Positions 1 to 9,065 of a stretch of DNA of 64,000 nt are shown in pieces. The stretch comes from Planctomycetota bacterium. GTDB lineage: Bacteria > Planctomycetota > B15-G4 > JADJEK01. Below the pieces are notes generated by a model that made no database searches, was not told where the DNA came from, and worked only from the letters and a program-made list of their open reading frames with translations. The first letter of the stretch is position 1; each line of letters begins with the position of its first letter. The position numbers and the translations under genes were made by a program. The DNA is taken from NCBI GenBank assembly GCA_016709145.1, contig JADJEK010000013.1, forward strand, positions 1 through 64,000. Reading direction: 5' to 3'.

Positions 1-1
1 C

Positions 2-214
2 GACGATCGCTGGATCAACGTCAAGTCGGTCACGGACATCACGACGGTCATCCGCGACGGCGTCGTGCTGAAGGGCATGCCGACGTGGAAGGACCAATTG
101 TCCGACACGCAGATCGTGCTGCTCGCGTCGTACGTGACGAAGCTCGCCCAGAGCCCGAAGCCGGGCAAGGAACCGCAGGGCGAGCCGATCGCCCCGTTCG
201 CTGCCAATCCCTGA
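2..214 (+). CDS. Cytochrome c oxidase cbb3-type, c-type subunit (ccoP-like), C-terminal fragment
   Basis: This is the last 70 codons of a gene that begins before the window. The visible residues include GMPTWKDQLSDTQIVLLASYV, a typical end of a class I cytochrome c fold: the methionine is the probable distal haem ligand and the final helix follows. The protein then ends in a Pro/Lys-rich tail. The haem CxxCH site is outside the window. The cbb3 assembly genes follow after 18 bases in the same direction, so the fragment is most likely the diheme subunit of a cbb3 oxidase, which passes electrons to the catalytic subunit at the membrane. Another membrane-bound c-type cytochrome cannot be excluded from the tail alone. 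Confidence 0.75.
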   Translation, partial: DDRWINVKSVTDITTVIRDGVVLKGMPTWKDQLSDTQIVLLASYVTKLAQSPKPGKEPQGEPIAPFAANP

Positions 215-232
215 CGCTCCGTCGAGGACTCG

Positions 233-1633
233 ATGAACATGGCGCCGCAGTCACCGCACATGCTGCCGACCCCCGAGCGGGTGCTGTCGACGCTGAACCA
301 AGACGGTTCACGTCGATGGATCGACCCACGGTCGTCGCCCGGGCGGTTCCTGAATCGTCGTCGTGGCATCGGCTGGGCGCTGATCGCGCTGTTCGCCGCC
401 TTGCCGTTGGTCCAGATCGGCGGCAAGCCGGCGCTGTTCCTCGACCTCATGAACCGCGAGTTCACGTTCTTCGGCACGACGTTCTTCGCGACCGAGACGC
501 TGCTGCTCGCGCTGCTCGTGGTCGGCATCTTCCTCGGAGTGTTCTGGATCACGGCGCTGCTCGGTCGCGTGTGGTGTGGCTACGCCTGCCCGCAGACCGT
601 CTACCTCGAGCTGGTCTATCGACCGCTGCAGCGACTCGTCGAAGGCAAGCACGGCCGCGAAGGAGCGCCGGCGTGGCGGCGCGTACTGCGCTTCGTCGTG
701 TATCTCGCGCTGTCGTTCGTCATCGCGAACGTGTTCCTCGCGTACTTCGTCGGCGTCGAGCGCTTGTCGCGCTGGATCACGACGTCGCCGGCGCAGCATC
801 CCGCGGCGTTCGCCGTCGTGGCGGTGACGACGATCGCGATGTTCATCGACTTCGCCTACGTGCGCGAACAGATGTGCACGCTGATGTGCCCGTACGGCCG
901 GCTGCAGTCGGTGCTGCAGGACGAGCACTCGCTCGTGATCGGCTACGACGCGACGCGCGGTGAACCGCGCGGCAAACTCGAGTCCGGCGCGACGCGCACG
1001 CACGGCGACTGCATCGACTGCAAGCTGTGCGTCCAGACTTGCCCGACCGGGATCGACATCCGCGGCGGCTTGCAGATGGAGTGCGTCGGCTGCGCGCAGT
1101 GCATCGACGCCTGCGACGCGGTGATGGACAAGATCGAACGTCCGCGTGGATTGATCCGCTACGCGACGCAGGCCACGCTCGCCGGCAAGCCGAAGCGGAC
1201 GCTGCGCCCGCGCGTCGTGCTCTATCCGCTGCTGATCGCCGTGGTGTCGAGCGGCCTGATCGCGGCGCTCGCGAAGCGCTCGGAGTTGGCGGTCGAATTC
1301 CTGCGCACGCGCGGCGCGCAATTCACGGTGCTCGCCGATCAGTCGATCTCGACGCCCGCGACGATCCGCCTCGAGAACCGCGCGGACGCGGCCGTCGACA
1401 TCGTGCTCGAACCCGAAGCCGGAGTGACGTTGCTCGGCGCGGCCACGGCGCAACGCATCGAGGCACGCGGCTACATCGAGGTCGACGCCACGCTGATCAT
1501 CCCGCGCGAGCGGTTCGTCAATGGGCGCGCGATCGTGTGCGTGCGTGCGCGCAACGGCGATCGCGTCGTCGTCGATACCGAACACACCGTCCTCGGCCCG
1601 CTGTTCGCCGGCGGCGTGGAGAAGAACCCATGA
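233..1633 (+). CDS. ccoG: cbb3 oxidase accessory protein CcoG/FixG (membrane polyferredoxin)
   Basis: This 466-residue membrane polyferredoxin is needed for maturation of cbb3 oxidase; CcoG is thought to reduce copper for the CuB site. Hydrophobic segments occur near residues 45-65, 85-110, 155-180 and 190-205. The motif WCGYACPQTVYLE is the family signature. Two [4Fe-4S] clusters are encoded by CIDCKLCVQTCP and CVGCAQCIDAC near residues 260-295. A further membrane segment (about residues 325-345) and an Ig-like C-terminal domain follow, as in full-length CcoG. The ATG at 233 has GAGGA just upstream. The stop overlaps the ccoH start by four bases, which implies translational coupling. Confidence 0.95.
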   Translation: MNMAPQSPHMLPTPERVLSTLNQDGSRRWIDPRSSPGRFLNRRRGIGWALIALFAALPLVQIGGKPALFLDLMNREFTFFGTTFFATETLLLALLVVGIFLGVFWITALLGRVWCGYACPQTVYLELVYRPLQRLVEGKHGREGAPAWRRVLRFVVYLALSFVIANVFLAYFVGVERLSRWITTSPAQHPAAFAVVAVTTIAMFIDFAYVREQMCTLMCPYGRLQSVLQDEHSLVIGYDATRGEPRGKLESGATRTHGDCIDCKLCVQTCPTGIDIRGGLQMECVGCAQCIDACDAVMDKIERPRGLIRYATQATLAGKPKRTLRPRVVLYPLLIAVVSSGLIAALAKRSELAVEFLRTRGAQFTVLADQSISTPATIRLENRADAAVDIVLEPEAGVTLLGAATAQRIEARGYIEVDATLIIPRERFVNGRAIVCVRARNGDRVVVDTEHTVLGPLFAGGVEKNP

Positions 1634-2130
1634 AGCCCGTCGTCGCGCGTCGTGTCTGGGTCGGCGTCGTGGTCGGCATGCTCGGCTTCTGCATCACGAT
1701 GCAAGTGATCCTGTTGGTCTACGCGACCGGCGACCCATCGTTCACGGTCGAGCGCGACTACGAGACCAAGGCTGCGCACTGGGACGACGTCCTGCGTCAG
1801 CGTGCCGACAACGACCGGCTCGGCTGGAGCGCGGACGCGGAACTGGTCGCGCCCACGTTTCGCGGCGAGCCGGCCGAACTCAAAGTCGTGTTGAAGGATC
1901 GCGCCGGTCAGTCGATCGGCGACGCCGCGATCACGTTCGAGGCTTGCGCGATCGCTCGCGCGTCCCACATCGCGACCGGGGAAGCCACTCCGACCTCGTC
2001 CGGCGCGTACGTCGCGCCGTTGCTCGAGCCGCGGCCAGGGCTGTGGGAAGTGCGATTGACGGCGGAGCGCATGGGGCAACGTTTCACCGCCACGCTGCGG
2101 CGGGAGTTGGGCGCGGTCGGAGGCGGCTGA
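1630..2130 (+). CDS. ccoH: cbb3 oxidase assembly protein CcoH/FixH
   Basis: This 166-residue protein has one N-terminal membrane segment (about residues 8-30, VWVGVVVGMLGFCITMQVIL) followed by a periplasmic beta-rich domain. That architecture and the position between ccoG and ccoI identify FixH, which helps assemble cbb3 oxidase. The sequence YATGDPSFTVERDYETKAAHWDD is close to the conserved FixH segment with its Tyr-Tyr-Lys-like core. The start is fixed by the ATGA overlap with ccoG. Its stop overlaps the next start by one base (TGATG). FixH is poorly conserved in its outer domain, so the name relies partly on context. Confidence 0.88.
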   Translation: MKPVVARRVWVGVVVGMLGFCITMQVILLVYATGDPSFTVERDYETKAAHWDDVLRQRADNDRLGWSADAELVAPTFRGEPAELKVVLKDRAGQSIGDAAITFEACAIARASHIATGEATPTSSGAYVAPLLEPRPGLWEVRLTAERMGQRFTATLRRELGAVGGG

Positions 2131-2858
2131 TGAACGCGCTGTGGCTGTCGACGCTCGGAGCCGGATTCGCCGGATCGCTGCACTGCGCGGCGATGTGCGG
2201 TTCGTTGGTCTGGGTGTCCGCGTCGCGGCGACCGGCGCGTCTCGCGCTCTACCAAGTCGGCCGCTTGATCAGCTACGTGTCGCTGGGCGCGCTGGCGGGT
2301 GCGCTCGGCAACGCGGTCGACGCCGGAGCCTGGAGTCTCGGCATCCAGCGCGGCGCCCTTTGGACGACCATCGCGTTGCTGGTGCTGTTCGTGATCGGCA
2401 AGGGCGCACTGCAAGTCGGCCTGCGCTTCGATCCCGTTCGTCGCCTGCTGGCGCCGCTCGAACACGCCGTCGCGCCGTTGCGCGACGAGCTCGCGCGCAT
2501 GTCGCCGAACGCGCGTGCGTTCGGCTTCGGGGCGTTGTCGGCGCTGCTGCCTTGCGGCTTCCTGTGGGTCTTCGTCGTGGTCGCCGCCGGAACCGGAGCT
2601 CCGCTGGTCGCGGCAGGCGTGATGGCGGCGTTCTTCCTCGGAACGCTTCCGGCGTTGGTGCTCGCGGGCGTCTGTGCCGGATCGCTGAAGTCACGGCTCG
2701 ACCGCCGGGTTCCGCGCATCGCCGTGGCCGTACTCGTGATCGTGAGTCTGTGGGGCGTCTTGCGTCGAGCCGAAGCGCTCGAGGCGACGCAACGCAGCCA
2801 GCCCACGATCTCGACCTCGGTCGATCCGGCCAAGCCGCCGTGCTGCCATGACCACTGA
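2130..2858 (+). CDS. Sulfite exporter TauE/SafE-like membrane protein of the cco cluster
   Basis: This 242-residue integral membrane protein shows about six hydrophobic segments. It begins with the motif GFAGSLHCAAMCG and carries a second motif ALLPCGFLW near residue 140; both Cys-containing motifs are typical of the TauE/SafE-like (DUF2189/COG2836-type) proteins found inside cbb3 maturation clusters. These proteins are suspected to handle copper or other small ligands for the oxidase, but the transported substrate is not established. The C-terminus ends in PPCCHDH, a Cys/His-rich tail that could bind metal. It overlaps the next gene by 11 bases, so it is part of the same transcript. Confidence 0.85.
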   Translation: MNALWLSTLGAGFAGSLHCAAMCGSLVWVSASRRPARLALYQVGRLISYVSLGALAGALGNAVDAGAWSLGIQRGALWTTIALLVLFVIGKGALQVGLRFDPVRRLLAPLEHAVAPLRDELARMSPNARAFGFGALSALLPCGFLWVFVVVAAGTGAPLVAAGVMAAFFLGTLPALVLAGVCAGSLKSRLDRRVPRIAVAVLVIVSLWGVLRRAEALEATQRSQPTISTSVDPAKPPCCHDH

Positions 2859-5325
2859 CTCGACGCAGGCGACGCCGGCGGTCGAGTCGTCCCGCGATTC
2901 ACGATCGCGCTCGACGAGCGTCGCGTGCGCGCATTGCGGACTCGACGTGCCCCGCGCGCGGGTCGCGGACGACGGCGGTCCGTCGTTCTGCTGCCCGGGC
3001 TGCGCGACGGTGTACGCGACGATCCATGCGCTCGCGCTCGATCGGTACTACGCACTGCAAGGCGAGGACAGCGCGCGCCAACCGGCGACCGTCAGTGGAC
3101 GCAGCTTCGAGAGTCTCGATCACGCCGCATTCCTCGCCGAGCACGTGCGGACGCGTGAGGACGGCGCGAGCGAGGTCGTGCTCGCGCTCGAAGGCGTTCA
3201 TTGCGCCGCATGCGTGTGGCTCGTCGAGCGCCTGCCTCGAGTCCTGCCGGGTGTGATCGACGCGCGACTCGATCGCGTCTCGGGACGCGCGACGTTGCGC
3301 TACGAGCCCGCGACCGTGTCGCTGTCGGCGATCGCGCGGACGCTCGATGGGCTCGGGTATCCGCCGCACGCGAATCGCGGCGCGGCGCGTCAGGAAGCTC
3401 GTCGCGCGCGTTCGCGCAAGCACGTCGTCGATCTCGGCGTCGCCGGCGCCTGCGCCGGCAACACGATGTTGTTCGCGTTCGCGCTCTACGGCGGCCATCT
3501 CGACGGCATGGACCCGATGACGCGCACGCTGCTGCGTGGCGTCTCGCTGGCGTTCACTCTGCTGTCGCTCGCTTGGCCGGGCCGCGTGTTCTTCCAGGGC
3601 GCGTGGACTTCGTTGCGCACGCGCGTGCCGCACATGGACTTGCCCGTGGCGCTGGCGCTCACGATCGGAACCCTGTTCGGCGCGTGGAACACGGTGCTCG
3701 ATCGCGGCGACACCTACTTCGAGTCGTTGACGGTCGTCGTGTTCTTGCTGCTGATCGGCCGGTTCTTGCAGGAGAAGCGCTCGCGCGACGCACTCGACGC
3801 CGTCGATCTGCTGTTCTCGGTCACGGACGCGACGGCGCGCAAAGTGGACGCCGACGTCGAGCGAGAGACTCCGATCGAAGCACTCGTGCCCGGTGATCGC
3901 ATCCGCGTGCGTCACGGCGAGTCGGTCGCCGCCGACGGCATGATCGAGCGCGGGACCGCTGCGTTCGACGTCGCGTTCCTGACCGGCGAGTCGAAGCCGC
4001 GCACGCTGCGCGTCGGAGATCGCGTGCTCGCCGGTTCGCGCAACCAGGGCGGCGAGGTCGACGTCGTCGTCGAGGCGGCCGGGCCGCGCACGCGCGCCGG
4101 TCGACTCATGGACACCGTGCGCGCGGCGGCGGAGACCAAGTCGCCGATCGTGCGCACCGTCGACGCCATGGCGCGTCGCTTCACGGTCGTGGTGCTCGTG
4201 CTCGCGGCGATCACGGCGGCCGTGTGGTGGAACGCGTCGCCGGAGCAGGCGATCCAGCACGCCGTGGCGCTGCTCATCGTGACGTGCCCGTGCGCGCTCG
4301 GGCTCGCGACGCCGCTCGCCGTCACGGTCGCGCTCGGCCGCGCGGCCAAACGCGGGGTGTTGATCCGCGGGGCCGACGTCGCCGAAGCGTTGTGCGGGCC
4401 GGCGCTGGTCGTGCTCGACAAGACCGGCACGGTGACGACCGGGACCATGCAGTTGTGCGAATGGAGCGGGCCCGCGGTCGTGCTCGAACGCGTCGCCGCG
4501 CTCGAGTCGGGCGTCGAACACCCGATCGCCGTGGCGCTGTCGCAGGCGGTCGGAAACGTCGATGAGGTCGTGTCGCGCCGGCACGTCGAGCCCGGCTTCG
4601 GCGTCGAAGGCGTCGTGAACGACGAGGCGATCGTGGTCGGCTCGCCGCGCTACGTCGAACGCGCGGTCGGTGAGTTGCCCGCGGGCATCAAGGCCTCGGT
4701 CGAACGCGTTCGTGTGCGCGGCTTGACGCCGGTGGTGTGTGCGCGCGCGGGACGCGTCGAGGCGGTCGGCGGTCTCGGCGACGCGATCCGACCCGAGGCG
4801 AAGGCCGCCGTGCAAGCGCTGCGCGAGCTCGGTCACGACGTCGTCCTGCTGTCGGGCGACGAGCCCGCGGTCGCGTTCGCGATCGGGCGCGATCTCGGCC
4901 TGGACGAGCGTTCGATCGAGGGCCTGGCCTCGCCGGAGCGCAAGCTCGATCGCGTGCGTTCCGCGGTCGCGTCGGGGCGGCGCGTGTTCATGGTCGGCGA
5001 CGGCGTCAACGACGCTGCGGCGCTGGCCGCGGCGACGGTCGGGATCGCCGTGAGTGGCGGGGCGGAAGCAAGCCTCGAAGCCGCCGACGTCTATCTCGCG
5101 AAGCCGGGGCTCGAGCCGCTGCTCGAGTTGATGCGGGGCTCGCGGCGCACGCTGCGCGCCATCCACCGCTGCTTGCGCGCCTCGCTGATGTACAACGCCG
5201 TCAACGTCGCGCTGGCGATGACCGGAGTGTTGAATCCGCTGGTCGCCGCCGTGCTGATGCCGTTGTCCTCGTTGACCGTCGTGACTTTGGCCTTCCGCGC
5301 TCACACGTTCGGAGACGAACCATGA
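2848..5325 (+). CDS. ccoI: Copper-translocating P1B-type ATPase CcoI/FixI
   Basis: This 825-residue P-type ATPase exports copper across the inner membrane for insertion into cbb3 oxidase. Domains in order: an N-terminal cysteine-rich metal-binding module (CAHCG ... CCPGCATVY), a heavy-metal-associated domain with GVHCAACVW near residue 115, membrane segments, the actuator motif TGES, the transport motif CPCALG, the phosphorylation site DKTGTVT, and the hinge GDGVNDAAAL. The CPC motif and the HMA domain place it in the Cu+ group. The position between ccoH and ccoS supports CcoI over a detoxification CopA. It overlaps both neighbours, and its stop shares ATGA with ccoS. Confidence 0.95.
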   Translation: MTTDSTQATPAVESSRDSRSRSTSVACAHCGLDVPRARVADDGGPSFCCPGCATVYATIHALALDRYYALQGEDSARQPATVSGRSFESLDHAAFLAEHVRTREDGASEVVLALEGVHCAACVWLVERLPRVLPGVIDARLDRVSGRATLRYEPATVSLSAIARTLDGLGYPPHANRGAARQEARRARSRKHVVDLGVAGACAGNTMLFAFALYGGHLDGMDPMTRTLLRGVSLAFTLLSLAWPGRVFFQGAWTSLRTRVPHMDLPVALALTIGTLFGAWNTVLDRGDTYFESLTVVVFLLLIGRFLQEKRSRDALDAVDLLFSVTDATARKVDADVERETPIEALVPGDRIRVRHGESVAADGMIERGTAAFDVAFLTGESKPRTLRVGDRVLAGSRNQGGEVDVVVEAAGPRTRAGRLMDTVRAAAETKSPIVRTVDAMARRFTVVVLVLAAITAAVWWNASPEQAIQHAVALLIVTCPCALGLATPLAVTVALGRAAKRGVLIRGADVAEALCGPALVVLDKTGTVTTGTMQLCEWSGPAVVLERVAALESGVEHPIAVALSQAVGNVDEVVSRRHVEPGFGVEGVVNDEAIVVGSPRYVERAVGELPAGIKASVERVRVRGLTPVVCARAGRVEAVGGLGDAIRPEAKAAVQALRELGHDVVLLSGDEPAVAFAIGRDLGLDERSIEGLASPERKLDRVRSAVASGRRVFMVGDGVNDAAALAAATVGIAVSGGAEASLEAADVYLAKPGLEPLLELMRGSRRTLRAIHRCLRASLMYNAVNVALAMTGVLNPLVAAVLMPLSSLTVVTLAFRAHTFGDEP

Positions 5326-5531
5326 CGATCCTCTGGCTCGTCGTTCCCGTGGCCTTGCTGTTCGTCGCGGCCGCGATCGTCGCCTACGTCAAGTCGGCGC
5401 GCGCGGGCCAGTTCGACGATCTCGAGACTCCCGCGATCCGCATGCTGTACGACGACGAACCGGTGAACTCGAGTGGTGCGGCATTGGGACGGACTTCCCC
5501 GTGCGAGGTGGCGCCGCAAGATCGCGGGTAG
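5322..5531 (+). CDS. ccoS: cbb3-type oxidase assembly protein CcoS
   Basis: This 69-residue protein has one N-terminal membrane helix (residues 2-24), then GQFDDLETPAIRMLYDD, the conserved CcoS segment in which a short acidic stretch follows the helix. CcoS is required to give active cbb3 oxidase with haem and copper in the catalytic subunit. The start is set by a four-base overlap with ccoI. The C-terminal 20 residues are not conserved in the family as remembered. It closes the cco operon; the next gene has its own ribosome-binding site 58 bases downstream. Confidence 0.9.
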   Translation: MTILWLVVPVALLFVAAAIVAYVKSARAGQFDDLETPAIRMLYDDEPVNSSGAALGRTSPCEVAPQDRG

Positions 5532-5588
5532 CCGTCGGCGCGCCGGATCTCCATGATCTGCGGGCGCCCCCGGTCCCGGAGGTCCGCC

Positions 5589-5864
5589 ATGGATCCGCGC
5601 AATCCGCTCGCTCGCATCCTCGGTCTGTCGCGATCGCCGCTGGTCGCGCGCTTCGCATTCGTGCTGGAGCCGTTCCACGACACGATCGCACGACGCGTCG
5701 ACGTCGAACTGAAGGACGGACGCAAGCGGATCTTCGTCGCGCCGCCGCGCATGAGCTTGATGGAGCTGCTCGACGACGTCAGCGGCTATCTTGCGAGCGC
5801 GGAGCGGACGTCGGCGCGGACGGCGCGGGCGCGGTCGCGACTCGACGAGGGCGCGGAGTGCTGA
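5589..5864 (+). CDS. Small hypothetical protein (91 aa)
   Basis: I do not recognise this 91-residue protein. It is basic, without a signal peptide or membrane segment, and has a central VDVELKDGRKRIFVAPPRMSLMELLDDVSGYL region that suggests a small alpha/beta fold, then an Arg-rich tail. The ATG is preceded by GGAGGTCCGCC, a strong Shine-Dalgarno at correct spacing, and codon choice matches neighbours, which supports a real gene. It sits between ccoS and a HEAT-VWA protein and may be co-transcribed with either. Confidence 0.6.
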   Translation: MDPRNPLARILGLSRSPLVARFAFVLEPFHDTIARRVDVELKDGRKRIFVAPPRMSLMELLDDVSGYLASAERTSARTARARSRLDEGAEC

Positions 5865-5878
5865 ACGGGAGGCCGAGC

Positions 5879-7366
5879 GTGGACGTGGGATCGGGTCGAT
5901 GCGGTCGCTTCGGGATCGTCGCGATCGTGGCGGCGCTGTGCGTGATGCCGTTCGCGAATGGCGGCGATCTGTCCGCCGCGCTGAAGAAGGACCTGAAGTC
6001 GAACGACGACGACGTGCGTGCCGACGCCGCCAAGGCGGCGCTCGAACAAGCCGGGGCGGACGCGGTGGCGGTCGTGCTGCGACTCGCGGCGACCGACGAA
6101 CACACGCGCGTGCGCGACGTCGCGTTCACGGCCTTGGCGCGCGCGAAGGACGCGACGGTGACCGCCGCCGTCGTCACGCACGGCATGGCGGCGAAAGAAG
6201 CGATCGTGCGCGCGACCGCGTGCGAAGTGTTGCGCGAACGCGGCGACGCCGGCGCCGGCGATGCCATCGCGCAAGCGCTCGACGATCGCGACGAGGGCGT
6301 GGTGCTCGCGGCCGTCGAAGCGGCGGGCTTCGTCAAGCCGGCGCAAGCGCGTCCCCGACTCGAAGCGATTGCGCGCGAGGGTTCCGATTCGATCCTGCGC
6401 GCGGCGGCGCTCGAGGCGCTGTCGCGCGCGTATCGCGCCGATGCAGTGCCCGTGCTCGTCGAACTCGTGCAAGACTCCGACGCGGCGGTCGCGGCCGAAG
6501 CGCTGCATTCGCTCGGGTTCAACGATCGCGAGTTGGCGGCGCGTCACGTCGCGCGCGTGCTCACGGAACACGCGAGCACCGAACGCATCGACGTCCGGCT
6601 CGCCAGCGCGTTGCGGGACGCGCGGCGATTGCGTCAGTCTGCGGTGCTCGAACCGTTGGTTCGATTGCTGGAGCATCCGCGCGAGCGCGTGCGATCCGCG
6701 GCGTTCGTCGCGCTGTCCGAACTCACGGGCCTCGAGATCCCGCCGGATCCGAAGGCTTGGGGCGAGTGGTGGACGCACTACGGCGCCACGTTCGATGTGC
6801 AGGCCAAGGCGAGCAAGTCCGTCGAGCCGCGTTCGAGCGTGAAGTTCTACGGGCTGCCGGTCGCCAGTGATCGCGTCGTGTTCGTGCTCGATCTCTCCGG
6901 TTCCATGCGCGAGCTCGACCGCAGCGGCAAGCCGCGCCTCGACACCGCGCGCGCCGCGTTCGCCGCCGCCGTCGAGGCGTTGCCACCGTCCGCGCGCTTC
7001 TCGGTGGTCGTGTTCGGCGATGCGGCGACGGCGTGGTCGAAGGAACTGGTGCCGGCCTCGCCGGCGAAGGTCGAGGACGCGATCAAGTTCCTGGCGCGGC
7101 AGCAGGCCCGCGGCAAGACCAACCTGTTCGACGGACTTCGCGTCGCCTACGGCTTCGACGACGTCGACACGGTGGTGGTGTTGTCCGACGGCGCTCCGTC
7201 GACGGGGGAGTTCCAGTATTTCCAGCGCATCCGGCATCACGTCGGTCGCATGAATCGGACGCGCGGGATCGCGGTGTCGACGGTCGCACTGGCCGAGAAG
7301 GACGACGCCCGCGCGTTCCTGCGCGAGTTGTCGGAGGCGACCGGGGGCGTGTTCACCACGCCGTGA
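5879..7366 (+). CDS. Secreted HEAT-repeat and von Willebrand factor type A protein
   Basis: The 495-residue product begins with a signal-like segment (FGIVAIVAALCVMPFANG). Residues about 35-295 are a series of roughly 30-residue alpha-helical HEAT/PBS-lyase-like repeats (for example DDDVRADAAKAALEQAGADA). Residues about 330-495 form a VWA domain: VVFVLDLSGSM carries the DxSxS MIDAS motif, TNLFDGL supplies the MIDAS threonine, and VVVLSDGAPSTGE is the later Asp strand. Such proteins act as extracytoplasmic metal-dependent adhesion or complex-scaffolding factors; the partner is unknown. The GTG at 5879 is preferred because GGGAGG lies six bases upstream; another in-frame GTG at 5858 overlaps the previous gene. 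Confidence 0.8.
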   Translation: MDVGSGRCGRFGIVAIVAALCVMPFANGGDLSAALKKDLKSNDDDVRADAAKAALEQAGADAVAVVLRLAATDEHTRVRDVAFTALARAKDATVTAAVVTHGMAAKEAIVRATACEVLRERGDAGAGDAIAQALDDRDEGVVLAAVEAAGFVKPAQARPRLEAIAREGSDSILRAAALEALSRAYRADAVPVLVELVQDSDAAVAAEALHSLGFNDRELAARHVARVLTEHASTERIDVRLASALRDARRLRQSAVLEPLVRLLEHPRERVRSAAFVALSELTGLEIPPDPKAWGEWWTHYGATFDVQAKASKSVEPRSSVKFYGLPVASDRVVFVLDLSGSMRELDRSGKPRLDTARAAFAAAVEALPPSARFSVVVFGDAATAWSKELVPASPAKVEDAIKFLARQQARGKTNLFDGLRVAYGFDDVDTVVVLSDGAPSTGEFQYFQRIRHHVGRMNRTRGIAVSTVALAEKDDARAFLRELSEATGGVFTTP

Positions 7367-7621
7367 GCGAAGGTAGGTCGACTCCTGGGATCGCAGTCCT
7401 CGGTCCGCGCAGGCGTTTCGTCGTTCCCGGTTTTTCCTGGCGATTCGCGATGGGGGGTGCCGAAGCTGGCGCGGTGGTGCCTACGATTCGCGCGCCACTG
7501 AATCTGGGATCGAGCCACGGCACCGCAGGCCCCGGAGCGAGCGAGCCGCGTCCCACACATCAACGAAGCGGTCCGGCACCCGTGTGCGGGGCGGGTCCGT
7601 GAACAGCCTGGAGAACGAAGC

Positions 7622-8095
7622 ATGGGCGACGGCCCGGTCACCCCGAATCTCGTCCTCGGTCTCGGGACGGATCGCATCGCGAACAATGAGCCCGTGACCC
7701 CGGGTGCGGCGGTGCTGCACAAGGGAATCGGTGATCCGAAGATCGGCCTCGTGCGCCTCGAGGGCGCGTGGATCCACGGCGACGGCTACATCGAGAGTGC
7801 CGCGGCCGAGGGCTCGTCGTGCACCATCACGAACACCGCCGCGCGCGTCGACGTGACGTTCTCGACCGCGGACGGCGCGTCGGCGCGCGTCGGCGTCAAC
7901 GAAGACGGACCGCCGCTCGATCGCGAGTGGTGCGGCAACGACTGCATCGAGGACGGTGCGCTCGGCGCGGCCGTGACGGTTGACGACAAGCGCGACTACT
8001 GGGTCACGAAGCGCTCCGAGCCCGAGATGCACGAGCTCACGTTCGTGGCCACGAGCAAGGGGCTGCGCATCCACGCGATGCGCTTCTCGGAGTGA
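7622..8095 (+). CDS. Orphan thioredoxin-like C-terminal (DipZ-type) beta-sandwich protein
   Basis: This 157-residue protein has no thioredoxin fold of its own, but its sequence resembles the carbohydrate-binding-like beta-sandwich found after the thioredoxin domain in DipZ-type proteins. The features are TPNLVLGLGTDRI near the start (the TPExYLG-like opening), GLVRLEGAWIHGDGYIES, and a final GAAVTVDDKRDYWVTK ... HELTFVATSKGLRIHAMRF pattern. No signal peptide is visible. GGAG lies eight bases upstream of the ATG. The assignment rests on motif pattern rather than strong identity, and the function of the free-standing domain is unknown. Confidence 0.6.
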   Translation: MGDGPVTPNLVLGLGTDRIANNEPVTPGAAVLHKGIGDPKIGLVRLEGAWIHGDGYIESAAAEGSSCTITNTAARVDVTFSTADGASARVGVNEDGPPLDREWCGNDCIEDGALGAAVTVDDKRDYWVTKRSEPEMHELTFVATSKGLRIHAMRFSE

Positions 8096-8143
8096 GTTCG
8101 CGGGCCGCGGTCGTCGCGGCTTTGGAGACCGGGCGATCCTGCC

Positions 8144-8911
8144 TCACCGCGCACAGGTTTCCGCGCGGCCGCCGTCGACGGGCAGGTTCGCGGCCGTGAT
8201 CCAGCCGGCCTGATCGGAAGCGAGGAACGCGATCGCCGCGGCGACCTCGTCGGGCTGACCGACGCGGCCGAGCGGATGCGTCTCCTTGCTGCGCTCGAGG
8301 AAGGCCCGGTAGGCCTCCTCGGTCATCCCGCCGTTGCGATGCAAGCCGGTCAGGACCACGCCGGGGTTCACGGCGTTCACGCGGACCCCGCGCGGCGCGA
8401 GCTCGAGGGCCGCGCAGCGCGTCAGTTGGTCGAGCGCGGCCTTCGACACGCAGTACGCCACGACGCCGGGGAACGCGCGCGTGCCGGTCACGCTCGACAC
8501 GTTGACGACGTTGCCCTTGCGCGCGAGCAGATCGGGCAGGAATCGGCGCAGGAGGTCGAACGGGACGCGCAGGTTCACGTCCATGCTGTGGTCGAAGCGA
8601 GCGAGATCGGTCGCCTCGACGCTTCCGCCTTCGAGGATCCCGGCGGCGTTGACGAGGACGTCGATCGCGCCGAGTGCTCGGCGAGCCCGATCGACCGCGC
8701 TCGCGCGGTCCGGCTCGAGGGTCAGGTCGGCCACGATCGGGACGACGCGATCGGCGCCGAGTTCGGCGACCAGCCCGGCCAGCGCCCTCTCGTTGCGGCC
8801 GACGGCGGCGACGCGAGATCCCTCGCGCACGAAGCGTTGCACGGTGGCGCGACCGATTCCGCTGCTGGCGCCGGTCACGAAAGCGGTCTTGTCGGTGAGG
8901 AGTGCGTTCAT
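8144..8911 (-). CDS. Short-chain dehydrogenase/reductase family oxidoreductase
   Basis: This 255-residue cytoplasmic NAD(P)-dependent enzyme is a classical SDR. It has the cofactor motif TGASSGIG near residue 15, NAAG near residue 88, catalytic Ser in NVSSVTGTRAF near residue 140, the YCVSK catalytic Tyr/Lys pair near residue 152, and the C-terminal FLASDQAGWITAANLPVDGG. An Arg directly after the first strand (AAVGRNERA) suggests NADP preference, but this is weak. The substrate cannot be told. It is convergent with the preceding gene and divergent from the MFS transporter that starts 155 bases away. Confidence 0.92.
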   Translation of the reverse strand: MNALLTDKTAFVTGASSGIGRATVQRFVREGSRVAAVGRNERALAGLVAELGADRVVPIVADLTLEPDRASAVDRARRALGAIDVLVNAAGILEGGSVEATDLARFDHSMDVNLRVPFDLLRRFLPDLLARKGNVVNVSSVTGTRAFPGVVAYCVSKAALDQLTRCAALELAPRGVRVNAVNPGVVLTGLHRNGGMTEEAYRAFLERSKETHPLGRVGQPDEVAAAIAFLASDQAGWITAANLPVDGGRAETCAR

Positions 8912-9065
8912 GCCCGGCGTCGTACCCGGAACACGGCCGTTTTTCGACGGTCCCGGCCCGGCATCGCGCGGATCGCGATCCGGTCACGAGGCCCCTTCCT
9001 GACCCACGAGACTTCTTCAGCGGGCTGCTAGACTCCGCGCCGACTTCGCACCGCTGCGAGCTTCC

